This document shows positions 26,197-34,528 of a stretch of DNA of 45,772 bases, one piece after another (position 1 is the stretch's first letter; each line of letters opens with the position of its first letter). Where the stretch lies: assembly GCA_004367505.1 (NCBI GenBank), contig SFCB01000243.1:1-45772 (forward strand). The letters are read 5' to 3'. Position numbers and translations under genes: made by a program. This DNA comes from Chloroflexi bacterium OHK40 (GTDB taxonomy: Bacteria > Chloroflexota > Chloroflexia > Chloroflexales > Chloroflexaceae). The notes under the pieces are model-generated. The model was not told the DNA's origin. It worked only from the letters and a program-made list of their open reading frames with translations, and ran no database searches.

Positions 26197-26898
26197 ATGG
26201 TTGAACTGCGCTTTCCTCCGCGTATCCTGCTTATTACGGCCATCGTCGCCGTCGTTGTCTTTGTGCTACTGGGCTTGTTGTACACCATTGGCGGCCCGGT
26301 AAATCGTGTAGACGTGTGGCTCGGGACTCTGCTTCATGAACTAAACGATCGTCATATTGATTGGATCACGTTAAGCATGAATGCAGTGTCATTCTTTGGC
26401 GGAAATGGCCTGCTCTTTATTGCGGCAGCTGTAGTCGCTTACCTTGTGTTTCGGCGCGCTTGGCCAGAACTGTTTCTATGGATAGTAGCTGTTGGCGGCG
26501 TGATCGTCTTCAACCGTGTCCTCAAGGAATACTTTGAGGTGCTGCGCCCAGTCGTTGGGCATGAGGATCGCTTTGAAGAAAGCACGGGTTTTCCAAGCGG
26601 GCACGCGATGATCGCGCTCGTCACCTACGGGCTGCTGGCCGCACTTGTCGCACCTCAGACAGCCGCCCGATCAGCGAGGCTGTCGGTCTGGGGAGGGGCG
26701 AGCCTGCTGATCCTGCTGATCGGCTTTAGCCGGCTCTACCTGAGCGTTCACTACCTCAGCGATGTCATCGGCGGCTATGCTGCGGGGTTAGCCTGGTTGG
26801 CTGCCTGCCTGTGGGTTTACCTCGTCGTTGCCAGGCGTTATAGTGGCCTGCGCTCACGACACGAGATTACCGGTATTCCAGACTCGCCGGTTGGCTGA
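26197..26898 (+). CDS. PAP2-family membrane phosphatase
   Basis: 233 residues with five to six membrane helices and the three PAP2 motifs: KEYFEVLRP, PSGHAM and SRLYLSVHYLSDV. These enzymes remove phosphate from lipid phosphates such as undecaprenyl diphosphate, phosphatidic acid or phosphatidylglycerol phosphate. The ATG at 26197 is preferred because it opens the first helix. Base composition is more AT-rich than that of neighbouring genes and its promoter is different, so it may be a later arrival or simply outside the copper regulon. Confidence 0.88.
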   Translation: MVELRFPPRILLITAIVAVVVFVLLGLLYTIGGPVNRVDVWLGTLLHELNDRHIDWITLSMNAVSFFGGNGLLFIAAAVVAYLVFRRAWPELFLWIVAVGGVIVFNRVLKEYFEVLRPVVGHEDRFEESTGFPSGHAMIALVTYGLLAALVAPQTAARSARLSVWGGASLLILLIGFSRLYLSVHYLSDVIGGYAAGLAWLAACLWVYLVVARRYSGLRSRHEITGIPDSPVG

Positions 26899-26933
26899 GC
26901 GGAGCCTCATGTGAAGCTGAGCGGGGCGATGTG

Positions 26934-28613
26934 CTACCTTCCCCCACGCAGGATACTCCAGGCGAGCACGATTCCCAGCAGCAGGGCTACGACAAAGCCG
27001 AAGGCGAATAGCGCGCCGGCCCAGCGCTCAATCCCTGCGGGGTGAAAGACCGCCAGCAGCACGGCCAGGCCGACGATAAAGGCGGCGGCTAGCATGCCGA
27101 GCACGAGCCGATTGGCCAGCCGTTCGAGGCGCTGCAAGATCGGCTCGACACCTTCTGGACGCACGCCGACCTGCAGCCCCCCACGCTCGAGGTCGGCTAC
27201 GATCTGGCGGAACTGCGCGGGGAGCTCCAGGCCGAGCCTGGCCATTCCACTGCCCGCCGACGCCAGCTCGCGCGCTAACCGCAGGGGCGCGTAGCGCTGC
27301 TGCAGCAGCCGCTGGGCGTAGGGCGCGATCGCCTCGGCGAGCCGGAAATGCGGGTCGAGCTGCGCACCCATCCCCTCGCTCATGATCAGCGTCTTCAGCA
27401 GCAGGGCCAGATCTGCCGGCAGCTGGAGCCGGTGGGTGCGGATGGTCGCGAAGGCGGCCTCGAGCAACGGCCCGAGGGCAATCTCGCCGATCGCGCGTCC
27501 GTAGTACGGGGTGAGCAGCCGCTCCAGATCAGCGCGCAGAGCCCGCCGATCCACCCGCTGGCGTGCAAAGCCCAGGGCGAGCAACGCCTCGACGAGCTGC
27601 TCGTAGTCGCGGCTCAGCACCGCCAGAATGACGGCCGCCAGGGCGTCACGAGCGGACTCGTTGACCATCCCAACCATGCCAAAGTCGATTAGCCCGATCC
27701 GCCCATCAGGCTCGATAAAGAGGTTGCCTGGGTGGAGATCGGCGTGGAAGAGGCCATGCTCGAAGATCATCTGCAGGATCGCATCGGTGGCCCGTTGGGC
27801 CAGGGCGCTGCGGTCGATGCCCGCGGCGTCGAGGGCGGCGATGTCGGTAACCTTGAGCCCGCTGATACGCTCCAGTGTGAGTACCTGATCAGTGGAATGG
27901 GACCAAAAGACCCGCGGGATACGGATGTTCGTGTTGGTGGAGAAGTTCGTTGCGAAGCGCTCGACCGTGCGCGCCTCCTGGGCGTAGTCAAGCTCGGTGC
28001 GGATCGTGCGCACGAACTCGTCGGCAAGGGCAACCAAGTCGTACTGCTCGGCGGCCGGCCAGCGCCGCTGCGCGGTCTGGGCGAGGCCCCGCAGCAAGGT
28101 GAGGTCGGCCTCGACCTGGGCGACGACGCCCGGACGGCGCACCTTGATCACCACCGCTGTGCCGTCTGGTAGCGTCGCCGCGTGGGCCTGTCCGATCGAA
28201 GCGGCAGCCAGCGGCTCCCGCTCGAACGTGGCGAAATGGCCCGCCAGAGGGCCGCCGAGCTCCGCCTCGACCACAGCGACAATGGCATCCCCTGACACGC
28301 TGGGAACCTCATCCTGGAGCAGGGCGAGCTCGCGCTGATAGGCCGGCGGGAGCAGGTCGGCCCTGGTCGAGAGCAGCTGGCCGAGCTTGGCGAAGGTCGC
28401 GCCAAGCTCCTCGATCCCGAGACGGAGATGTTCGGGCGGTGTATATGGGGTGTCGCGAGGGGCGTGGCCGAGCAGGCCGCGGTGAAACGGCACGTAGCGC
28501 TCCAGGCCGAAGACGTTGACGAGATATCCAAGACCGTGACGGGCGAGGACTTCGGCAATCTGCCGTGAGCGTGCAGCGGCATTGACCGCAGCCGGTTCCT
28601 GTGTTGACGACAT
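26934..28613 (-). CDS. UbiB/ABC1-family kinase-like protein
   Basis: 559 residues. The family KxGQ motif appears in FAKLGQLLSTRADLLP, the Ala-rich loop in AAASIGQAHAA, the nucleotide-binding Lys in VVIKVRRPG, and the catalytic region in HADLHPGNLF and LIDFGMVG. Two C-terminal membrane helices complete the UbiB layout. UbiB proteins support isoprenoid quinone biosynthesis or lipid transport, probably as ATPases. It has its own TCAG operator (28641-28693), so a quinone-related function appears to be co-induced with copper defence. Confidence 0.9.
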   Translation of the reverse strand: MSSTQEPAAVNAAARSRQIAEVLARHGLGYLVNVFGLERYVPFHRGLLGHAPRDTPYTPPEHLRLGIEELGATFAKLGQLLSTRADLLPPAYQRELALLQDEVPSVSGDAIVAVVEAELGGPLAGHFATFEREPLAAASIGQAHAATLPDGTAVVIKVRRPGVVAQVEADLTLLRGLAQTAQRRWPAAEQYDLVALADEFVRTIRTELDYAQEARTVERFATNFSTNTNIRIPRVFWSHSTDQVLTLERISGLKVTDIAALDAAGIDRSALAQRATDAILQMIFEHGLFHADLHPGNLFIEPDGRIGLIDFGMVGMVNESARDALAAVILAVLSRDYEQLVEALLALGFARQRVDRRALRADLERLLTPYYGRAIGEIALGPLLEAAFATIRTHRLQLPADLALLLKTLIMSEGMGAQLDPHFRLAEAIAPYAQRLLQQRYAPLRLARELASAGSGMARLGLELPAQFRQIVADLERGGLQVGVRPEGVEPILQRLERLANRLVLGMLAAAFIVGLAVLLAVFHPAGIERWAGALFAFGFVVALLLGIVLAWSILRGGR

Positions 28614-28640
28614 AGAACCTCCTTGAGACCTGTTGCCGGC

Positions 28641-28693
28641 AGCATTCCACAGCTGGCTGATGCTTGCCTGAGCCGCGGCTGAACGCCGGCAGA
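28641..28693 (-). promoter_or_regulatory. TCAG-type operator and -10 for the UbiB-like gene
   Basis: Minus-strand boxes TCTG (28690-28693), TCAG (28679-28682), TCAG (28668-28671) and TCAG (28657-28660), then 10 bp and -10 AATGCT (28641-28646). It abuts the divergent operator at 28701, with only 7 bp between the arrays. Confidence 0.7.
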
Positions 28694-28700
28694 GGCAGAT

Positions 28701-28753
28701 TCAGGGAGCCCTAAGAGCAGCCTCAGCGCAGCCTCAGGGGGTTGCTCGATGAT
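28701..28753 (+). promoter_or_regulatory. TCAG-type operator and -10 for the eight-gene operon
   Basis: Boxes TCAG (28701), TAAG (28712), TCAG (28723) and TCAG (28734), 11 bp apart, then 10 bp and -10 GATGAT (28748-28753). Together with the divergent array it makes eight phased boxes in about 81 bp. Confidence 0.75.
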
Positions 28754-28798
28754 GCATCAGGACAAACATAGCGCCTCATTGGCGCGAGGAGAAACAGT

Positions 28799-29050
28799 AT
28801 GCACAGCGATCATTCGTCGGCGGGCGGCCCCGGGCGCTTCTTGCGCTCACCGGCAGGGCTCGCCCTGCTCGCCTTTCTCGCCATCGCGGGCTTTTATCTC
28901 GTCACCGAGCACACGGCACATCTCTGGGGCTACCTGCCATACGCGCTACTGCTCCTGTGCCCGCTCCTCCATCTGTTTATGCACGGCGGCCACGGGGGCC
29001 ACGGCGGCGCTCCGGATCAGCAGAACGGTGATAGCCAGCACCGCCACTAG
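28799..29050 (+). CDS. DUF2933-type small membrane protein (copy 2)
   Basis: 83 residues, paralogous to 16059-16298. It shares RSPAG, the LPYALLLLCPLLHLFM helix and a Gly/His tail (HGGHGGHGG), with a Cys and several Met/His at the end of the second helix. GAGGAG precedes the ATG. It leads the eight-gene operon; as the other copy leads the two-component operon, both DUF2933 genes are first behind a TCAG promoter. A role in binding Cu(I) at the membrane is inferred. Confidence 0.85.
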   Translation: MHSDHSSAGGPGRFLRSPAGLALLAFLAIAGFYLVTEHTAHLWGYLPYALLLLCPLLHLFMHGGHGGHGGAPDQQNGDSQHRH

Positions 29051-29085
29051 GCGGCCGCGGGAGCTTACCTGTAGAGGTTAACACA

Positions 29086-29751
29086 ATGGATACAGCAGAG
29101 GGGATACCGGCCTACGGGCTCTGGCCGCTGGTGGTGCTCAACGCCGCCATCTTCATTATGTTCGCGTTCAGCTTTTTCAAGCCGCGCACCCAGAGGGATT
29201 GGCGCACCTTCGGTGCATTTTCGGCCTTCCTGGTCGCACTGTTCACCGAGATGTACGGCTTTCCACTGACCATCTATCTCCTCTCGGGCTGGCTCGGCCG
29301 GCTGTATCCGGGGATGGATCTGCTGAGCCACAACATGGGCCACCTCTGGTCCACCCTGCTGGGCTGGGAGGGCGACCCGCACTTCAGCCCCTTCCACCTG
29401 CTCAGCTACGCCTTCATCGGCGGTGGCTTCGTGTTGCTGGCCCGCGCCTGGGATGTACTGTACCAGGCCCAACGGAACGGCCAGGTCGCCATGAGCGGCC
29501 CGTATACCGTGGTGCGGCACCCGCAGTACGTCGCCTTCGTGCTGATCATGGTCGGGTTCCTCTTCCAGTGGCCGACGATCCTCACGCTGGTGATGTTCCC
29601 GATCCTCGTGCTGATGTACGTCCGCCTTGCCCGGCGTGAGGAGCGCGAGTCGCTGGAATACTTCGGGGAGGCATACGCAGCCTACATGGCGCGCACACCG
29701 GCGTTCATTCCGCGGCGCTCGTCGGCCTCACCTCGGCTGCGGCAGGGTTGA
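29086..29751 (+). CDS. Isoprenylcysteine carboxyl methyltransferase-family membrane protein
   Basis: 221 residues with several helices and a C-terminal ICMT/PEMT-like SAM-binding region: GPYTVVRHPQYVAF, a long helix pair, then REERESLEYFGEAYAAYMARTPAFIP. Bacterial members methylate small membrane-associated acceptors; specific substrates are largely unknown. It follows DUF2933 by 35 bp and precedes the ABC permeases by 33 bp. With a second methyltransferase and a patatin in the same operon it may take part in lipid modification. Confidence 0.83.
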   Translation: MDTAEGIPAYGLWPLVVLNAAIFIMFAFSFFKPRTQRDWRTFGAFSAFLVALFTEMYGFPLTIYLLSGWLGRLYPGMDLLSHNMGHLWSTLLGWEGDPHFSPFHLLSYAFIGGGFVLLARAWDVLYQAQRNGQVAMSGPYTVVRHPQYVAFVLIMVGFLFQWPTILTLVMFPILVLMYVRLARREERESLEYFGEAYAAYMARTPAFIPRRSSASPRLRQG

Positions 29752-29784
29752 GCCTCAGGCTGACTGATTCGGAGCAGGACTCCC

Positions 29785-30879
29785 ATGGCGCTTGCACGAC
29801 ACAATCTCGCACAAGACTGGGCGCGTCTCACGCTGAGCGTGGTTGGGGTTGCGCTCGCTGTGATGCTCATCCTGCTTCTGAGCGGCTTCCTGAGCGGGAT
29901 GTACATCCAGATCGCGGCCTATCTGACCAATACGCCGGGCTCGGTCGTGGTGGCCCAGGATGAGGTGCGCAACCTGCTGGGCGTCTCCTCGCTGCTCCCG
30001 CTGGGTGCCACGGCTGCGGCTCGCACCGGTGGGAGCCGGGTCATCCCGATCCTCTCGCAGTTCGTCATCCTTGATCTCCATGGGAAGAAACAGCCGGTGT
30101 ATCTAGTTGGCTACGATCGCAAAGAGGGTGGCGGCCCGTGGCGCCTCGCCGCTGGCGCTGAGCCGCGGACAAGCTATGAGGTCGTCTTTGACCGGGTACT
30201 GGCCAGCCGCCACAACATCGCTCTGGGCGAGCAGGTCGAGATTATGGATCGCGATTTCACCGTGGTTGGCCTCTCTGATGGGACTTCCTCGTGGATGACC
30301 AGCTTTGTGTTTGTGCGCAAGGCAGCAGTCGAGCGGCTCCTGCGCGTGCCGGGCGGTACGAGCTTCCTCCTCGTGACCCCGCCTGCGCGCACGCGCCCCG
30401 AGGTCCTGCGCGACCGGCTCAGCCGGGTGCCGGGGGTCGAGGCGCTGCTCAAACGTGACATGATCGCCAATGACGCCGCGCTTTTCGGCAAGGTCTTCAG
30501 TGCGCCGATCCGCCTGATGGTACTGATCGCGTTCTTCGTCGGCACGCTGGTCGTCGGGTTGGTGATTTATACAGCGACGATCGAACGGCAGCGCGAGTAC
30601 GGCGTGCTCAAGGCGATCGGCGCGCGGAACGGGCTACTCTACCGCACCGTACTGGCGCAGGCGCTGATCATCACTGGCCTCGGCTCGCTTGGAGGGGTTG
30701 CTCTGGCCTTCGCGGCCGCCCGGCTGATAATGGTGCTGCGCCCGCAGTTCCTGGTTGTGCTGGAGCCGCCGGCGATCGGCTGGGCGCTGCTGAGTGGCCT
30801 GGGGATGGCGCTGCTGGCGGCCCTCATCCCGGTGCGCACGATCGCGCGCCTGGCCCCCGCTGATGTATTCCGAAGGTAG
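29785..30879 (+). CDS. ABC transporter permease, MacB/FtsX type (1)
   Basis: 364 residues: one N-terminal helix (about 13-38), a large extracytoplasmic MacB-like domain, and three C-terminal helices with the FtsX motif YTATIERQREYGVLKAIGA. Such permeases do not carry substrates through the membrane but drive mechanical work on lipoproteins or extracytoplasmic substrates. The next gene encodes a second permease 7 bp downstream, and the ATPase follows, so a heterodimeric complex is expected. Confidence 0.88.
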   Translation: MALARHNLAQDWARLTLSVVGVALAVMLILLLSGFLSGMYIQIAAYLTNTPGSVVVAQDEVRNLLGVSSLLPLGATAAARTGGSRVIPILSQFVILDLHGKKQPVYLVGYDRKEGGGPWRLAAGAEPRTSYEVVFDRVLASRHNIALGEQVEIMDRDFTVVGLSDGTSSWMTSFVFVRKAAVERLLRVPGGTSFLLVTPPARTRPEVLRDRLSRVPGVEALLKRDMIANDAALFGKVFSAPIRLMVLIAFFVGTLVVGLVIYTATIERQREYGVLKAIGARNGLLYRTVLAQALIITGLGSLGGVALAFAAARLIMVLRPQFLVVLEPPAIGWALLSGLGMALLAALIPVRTIARLAPADVFRR

Positions 30880-30886
30880 GTGCGCC

Positions 30887-32005
30887 ATGCTCCGCCTCGC
30901 ACTGCGCAACCTGTTCCAGAGCCGCGTCCGGCTCGGCGCCTCAGCCGGCGGGGTGGCGCTTGCCCTGTTGCTGATCCTAGCCCTCGACGCGGTGGTCGCG
31001 GGGATGGAGCGCCAGCTGACCGCCTACATCGACGGGTCGGGCGCCGACATCATCGTCGCCCAGGGCGGGGTGCGCAACATGCACATGGCCGCCTCAACAA
31101 TGAACCGCTCGGTGCGCAGCCGGGTGCGGGCTCTCCCCGGCGTCGCCGCCGTCACGCCCATCCAGTACGCGACCAACATGGTTACGGTAGGAGAGCACCG
31201 CCATCTCGCCTATATCATCGGCCTTCCCCGCGACGCGGCGATGGGTTTGCCCCCACGCATCGTCGCCGGGGTGGCGGTCCCCAGACGCGGTGAGGCGGTG
31301 ATCGACCGCAGCGTGGCCGAGACCGCCGGCCTGCGCCTTGGCGACGAGGTCAAGATCCTGGGGATGGAGCTGACCGTTGCCGGGCTGGCGGAGGGCACCG
31401 CCAGTCTGGTAAACTCGGTCGCCTTTATTGCAAAGGACGACTTCCTGCGGGCGCGCGGCGACGGCTCGACGGTCAGTTTTCTGATGGTACGAGTCACGCC
31501 CGACGCCAATCCAGTCGCAGTTGCTGCAAGCATCGAGGCCCTCGCCGGCGACGTTACCGCGCAGCCGCGGGCCAGCTTCTCCGCCGAGGAGCGCAAGGTG
31601 GTGAAGGATATGAGCGCCGACGTGCTCACGATTATGAACTTGGTCGGCCTGCTGATCGGGCTGGCGGTGATGGCCCTGACCATCTACACGGCGACCCTTG
31701 CCCGGCGCAAGGAGTACGGCGTGCTCAAGGCCCTCGGCGCACGGAGCGGGCAGCTCTACCGGGCCGTGCTCTGGCAGGCGGCGGTCAGCGTCATGCTTGG
31801 CCTGGGGCTGGCCGTGGGCGCCACACTGCTGCTGGCCATCGCGCTCCCGCGGCTGGAGCCAAACCTGACGCTGGAGCTCACCGGGGGCTCACTGCTCAAG
31901 GTGAGCGGCGCGGCGCTGCTGATCGCCGGGGTCGCGGCCCTTCTGCCGATTCGGCAGATTGTGGCCCTCGATCCGGCGCAGGTCTTTCGGGGAGGTGGGC
32001 GATGA
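30887..32005 (+). CDS. ABC transporter permease, MacB/FtsX type (2)
   Basis: 372 residues, same topology as the preceding permease: N-terminal helix, an extracytoplasmic domain, and a C-terminal three-helix FtsX unit with YTATLARRKEYGVLKALGA. The extracytoplasmic domain has a Met/His segment (GGVRNMHMAASTMNRS) that could contact copper. The ATG at 30887 gives a normal start for the family; a longer frame overlaps the previous gene. The stop overlaps the start of the ATPase gene. Confidence 0.88.
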   Translation: MLRLALRNLFQSRVRLGASAGGVALALLLILALDAVVAGMERQLTAYIDGSGADIIVAQGGVRNMHMAASTMNRSVRSRVRALPGVAAVTPIQYATNMVTVGEHRHLAYIIGLPRDAAMGLPPRIVAGVAVPRRGEAVIDRSVAETAGLRLGDEVKILGMELTVAGLAEGTASLVNSVAFIAKDDFLRARGDGSTVSFLMVRVTPDANPVAVAASIEALAGDVTAQPRASFSAEERKVVKDMSADVLTIMNLVGLLIGLAVMALTIYTATLARRKEYGVLKALGARSGQLYRAVLWQAAVSVMLGLGLAVGATLLLAIALPRLEPNLTLELTGGSLLKVSGAALLIAGVAALLPIRQIVALDPAQVFRGGGR

Positions 32006-32832
32006 GTGAGCCGCTGTTTGTCGCCGAAGCGCTGACGAAGCGCTATGGCTCGGGGGCGGCCGAGGTTGTCGCCGTGCGTGATGTCTCGCTGTCGGTCGCG
32101 CCCGGGGAGATTGTGCTAATCATGGGGCCGTCCGGCTCCGGCAAGACCACCCTGCTCCTGATGCTCGGCGCGCTCCTCCGGCCGACCGCGGGCAAGCTGT
32201 GGGTGCGGAGTACGCTGGTCAGCGGGTTGCCAGAGCGCAAACTGCCCGACGTGCGGCTGCGGCAGTTCGGCTTCGTGTTCCAGGACTTCAACCTGCTTTC
32301 GGCCCTGAGCGCCCTTGAGAATGTAGCCGTGGTCGCAGAGCTCGCCGGCATTGGGGGCGGCCAGGCGCGAAAGCGGGCGGCGCATCTGCTCGGCGAGCTG
32401 GGTCTGGGCGCACGGCTGCACTTCCTGCCCGAGAAGCTCTCCGGCGGGGAGAAGCAGCGCGTGGCACTCGCCCGCGCGCTGATCAATGACCCAGCGGTGG
32501 TTCTGGCCGACGAGCCGACGGCCAATCTCGACTCGAAGATCGGCCGCGAGATCATGCGCCTACTCCAGCGGGTGGCACGGGAGCAGGGGCGCGGCGTGGT
32601 GATCGTCTCGCACGACCAGCGCCTGAAGGAGACTGCTGACCGGGTGCTCTGGCTGGAAGATGGGCAGTTCAAGGCGATGGTGACGATGGCGGTGGACCCA
32701 GTCTGCGGAATGGCGGTGGAGCGCGAGGGCGCGCCTACAGCCGAAGGGAAGGACCAGACCTACTTCTTCTGCTCACGTGGCTGCCGTGATGAGTTCCTCG
32801 CAGAGCGCTTGGAGGCCGTAGCCCCGCGCTGA
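32002..32832 (+). CDS. LolD/MacB-type ABC ATPase fused to a C-terminal YHS domain
   Basis: 276 residues. Residues 1-225 form a complete ABC ATPase: Walker A GPSGSGKTT (42-50), the signature LSGGEKQRV, Walker B VVLADEPT and the switch His in VSHD. Residues 228-276 are a YHS domain, DPVCGM and YFFCSRGCRDEF, joined without a stop or frame change. ABC ATPases of this type power MacB/FtsX permeases, here encoded immediately upstream (4-bp overlap). The added cytoplasmic metal-binding domain suggests the transporter is gated by, or supplied with, copper. Confidence 0.9.
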   Translation: MSEPLFVAEALTKRYGSGAAEVVAVRDVSLSVAPGEIVLIMGPSGSGKTTLLLMLGALLRPTAGKLWVRSTLVSGLPERKLPDVRLRQFGFVFQDFNLLSALSALENVAVVAELAGIGGGQARKRAAHLLGELGLGARLHFLPEKLSGGEKQRVALARALINDPAVVLADEPTANLDSKIGREIMRLLQRVAREQGRGVVIVSHDQRLKETADRVLWLEDGQFKAMVTMAVDPVCGMAVEREGAPTAEGKDQTYFFCSRGCRDEFLAERLEAVAPR

Positions 32833-32856
32833 GCCGCTTGTGGAAAAGGAGTATGT

Positions 32857-33504
32857 ATGGATACCAGAAATAATCAGCTCACGCTCGAAACCCGAGCCCG
32901 CTACGACCGTAACGCGCCCTTTTACGATCTACTCACTCGCGGGAGCGAGCGCATGCTGGAGCCGGGGCGGGCAGAGCTCTGGCGGCGTGTCCGCGGACCA
33001 CGCGTACTGGAGGTGGGCGTGGGTACGGGCAGAGGTATGGCCTACTACCGTCCCGAGTTGGCAGTTACGGCGATCGATTTCTCACCGCGGATGCTCGCGC
33101 AGGCCCGCCAGCGCACAGCACGCGAGCAGATCACGGTTGACCTGCGCGAGGCCGATGTGCAGGCATTGCCGTTTCCTGACGCGAGCTTCGACACAGTGAT
33201 TGCAACGTGCGTGTTCTGCTCAGTGCCGGATCCAATCCTCGGCCTGCGTGAGTTGCGCCGCGTCCTTGTCCTGGGCGGCCAGCTCCTGTTGCTCGAGCAT
33301 GTCCTGTCGCACCGCCCGCTGCTCAGCCGGGCCATGCGGCTGCTCAACCCGCTGGTCGTGCGCCTAAGCGGCGCCAACATCAACCGCGAGACGGTGGAGA
33401 ACGTGCGCCGCGCCGGGTTTGCCAGGCTACATGTTGAGGATCGCTGGCTCGACGTGGTCAAACAGATTGAGGCAGCGGCGCCTTCACCGGTGTCAACGGA
33501 CTGA
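32857..33504 (+). CDS. Class I methyltransferase, PmtA/METTL7-like
   Basis: 215 residues: motif I is VLEVGVGTGRG, then TAIDFSPRML, and a LPFPDASFDTVIATCVFCSVPDP stretch. The C-terminal half (LLLEHVLSHRPLLSRAMRLLNPL, NINRETVENVRRAGF) resembles the phospholipid N-methyltransferase PmtA and METTL7-type thiol methyltransferases. Its position between the ABC-YHS gene and a patatin favours a phospholipid or thiol substrate, but this is inference. Confidence 0.8.
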   Translation: MDTRNNQLTLETRARYDRNAPFYDLLTRGSERMLEPGRAELWRRVRGPRVLEVGVGTGRGMAYYRPELAVTAIDFSPRMLAQARQRTAREQITVDLREADVQALPFPDASFDTVIATCVFCSVPDPILGLRELRRVLVLGGQLLLLEHVLSHRPLLSRAMRLLNPLVVRLSGANINRETVENVRRAGFARLHVEDRWLDVVKQIEAAAPSPVSTD

Positions 33505-33541
33505 GGTGGTGCTCATGGGATCGGGGCGAGGAGGCCAAGGC

Positions 33542-34441
33542 ATGATCGAGCCCATCTGCCGGCCACCGCGAGGACCACGCCGCCTGGGCCTCGTGCTCAG
33601 CGGCGGGGGCGGCCGCGGCGGAGCCCATCTTGGTGTACTCGCCGTGCTGCGGGCCCTCCGGGTACCCATCGATATCATCGTCGGCACCTCGGTCGGCGCC
33701 CTCGGCGTGATGTATGCTGCCGGCCTGAGCATCGACGCTCTCGATCGCTTCTTCCGAGCGACTCAGCTCAGGCGCATCGCGAGCAGTGACCCCTTGCGGG
33801 CCGGACTTATCGGCCCCCGCAAGCGTGAGGCCCTCGCAGTCGAGCTGCTTGGCGAGCGGACGTTCGCCAATCTGTCGATCCGCTGCGCCGTGGTAACGGT
33901 GGATCTGGTGAGCGGGCGTGAGGTGGTGCTCGACAGCGGGCCACTTGTGCCCGCGATGCTCGCGACGACCGCGCTACCAGGAATCTTCCCTCCAGTCCAG
34001 TACGGCGACGCTGTGCTCGTCGACGGGGGACTGGTGAACAACATGCCCGTTGACGTTGCCGAGCGCCTCGGCGCGCAGCGCGTGATCGCCGTGCAACTCG
34101 CCGAGCAGCTCCCGCCTTTTCATCTGGCAGCGCCTCGCCGTGGGGTGTGGAAGCATCTCCAATCGCCGCAGCACCTGGCGATCCTCTCGCGGGCTATCGC
34201 TATCCTACGCGCCCAGACCAACGAGCGCCTGGCATGTCACGTTCCCACCTTGATTCTACGCCCCGAGCTGCGCGGGCTGTCGCTGCTCGACATGGCGCAC
34301 CCGGACATTGGCCGTTGGGCGGGGGAGCTGTCCGCCTTTCACCATCTCGACGAGCTACTCGCCCTACGCGCCTGGCGGCTCGACACCGAGGCTGACCCTG
34401 CTGACGCCGCTGCGATCACTCAGCCGGAGCTCAGCCTGTGA
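33542..34441 (+). CDS. Patatin-like phospholipase (RssA type)
   Basis: 299 residues. The patatin features are the oxyanion loop SGGGGRGGAHLG (20-31), nucleophile Ser50 in GTSVG, and the catalytic Asp in VDGGLVNNMP. Family members hydrolyse acyl groups from lipids. I use the ATG at 33542, which has GAGGAGG at ideal distance; an ATG 27 bp upstream is possible. It may remove damaged acyl chains or remodel membranes during metal stress. Confidence 0.88.
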   Translation: MIEPICRPPRGPRRLGLVLSGGGGRGGAHLGVLAVLRALRVPIDIIVGTSVGALGVMYAAGLSIDALDRFFRATQLRRIASSDPLRAGLIGPRKREALAVELLGERTFANLSIRCAVVTVDLVSGREVVLDSGPLVPAMLATTALPGIFPPVQYGDAVLVDGGLVNNMPVDVAERLGAQRVIAVQLAEQLPPFHLAAPRRGVWKHLQSPQHLAILSRAIAILRAQTNERLACHVPTLILRPELRGLSLLDMAHPDIGRWAGELSAFHHLDELLALRAWRLDTEADPADAAAITQPELSL

Positions 34442-34528
34442 TCAAGCCCGCCTCAACCTGGGGGCGCATGCTGTGGGCAGGATCAGTCAAACGCGGGCGA
34501 TCGCCCGCACGGAGGGAGTGAGTGAGTC

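Noticed and set aside
26893-26925. Three TCAG/TGAG boxes with 11-bp pitch (minus strand)
   Set aside because: There are only three boxes, the middle one is imperfect, no suitable -10 follows at 10 bp, and the site lies between convergent genes with nothing downstream to drive.
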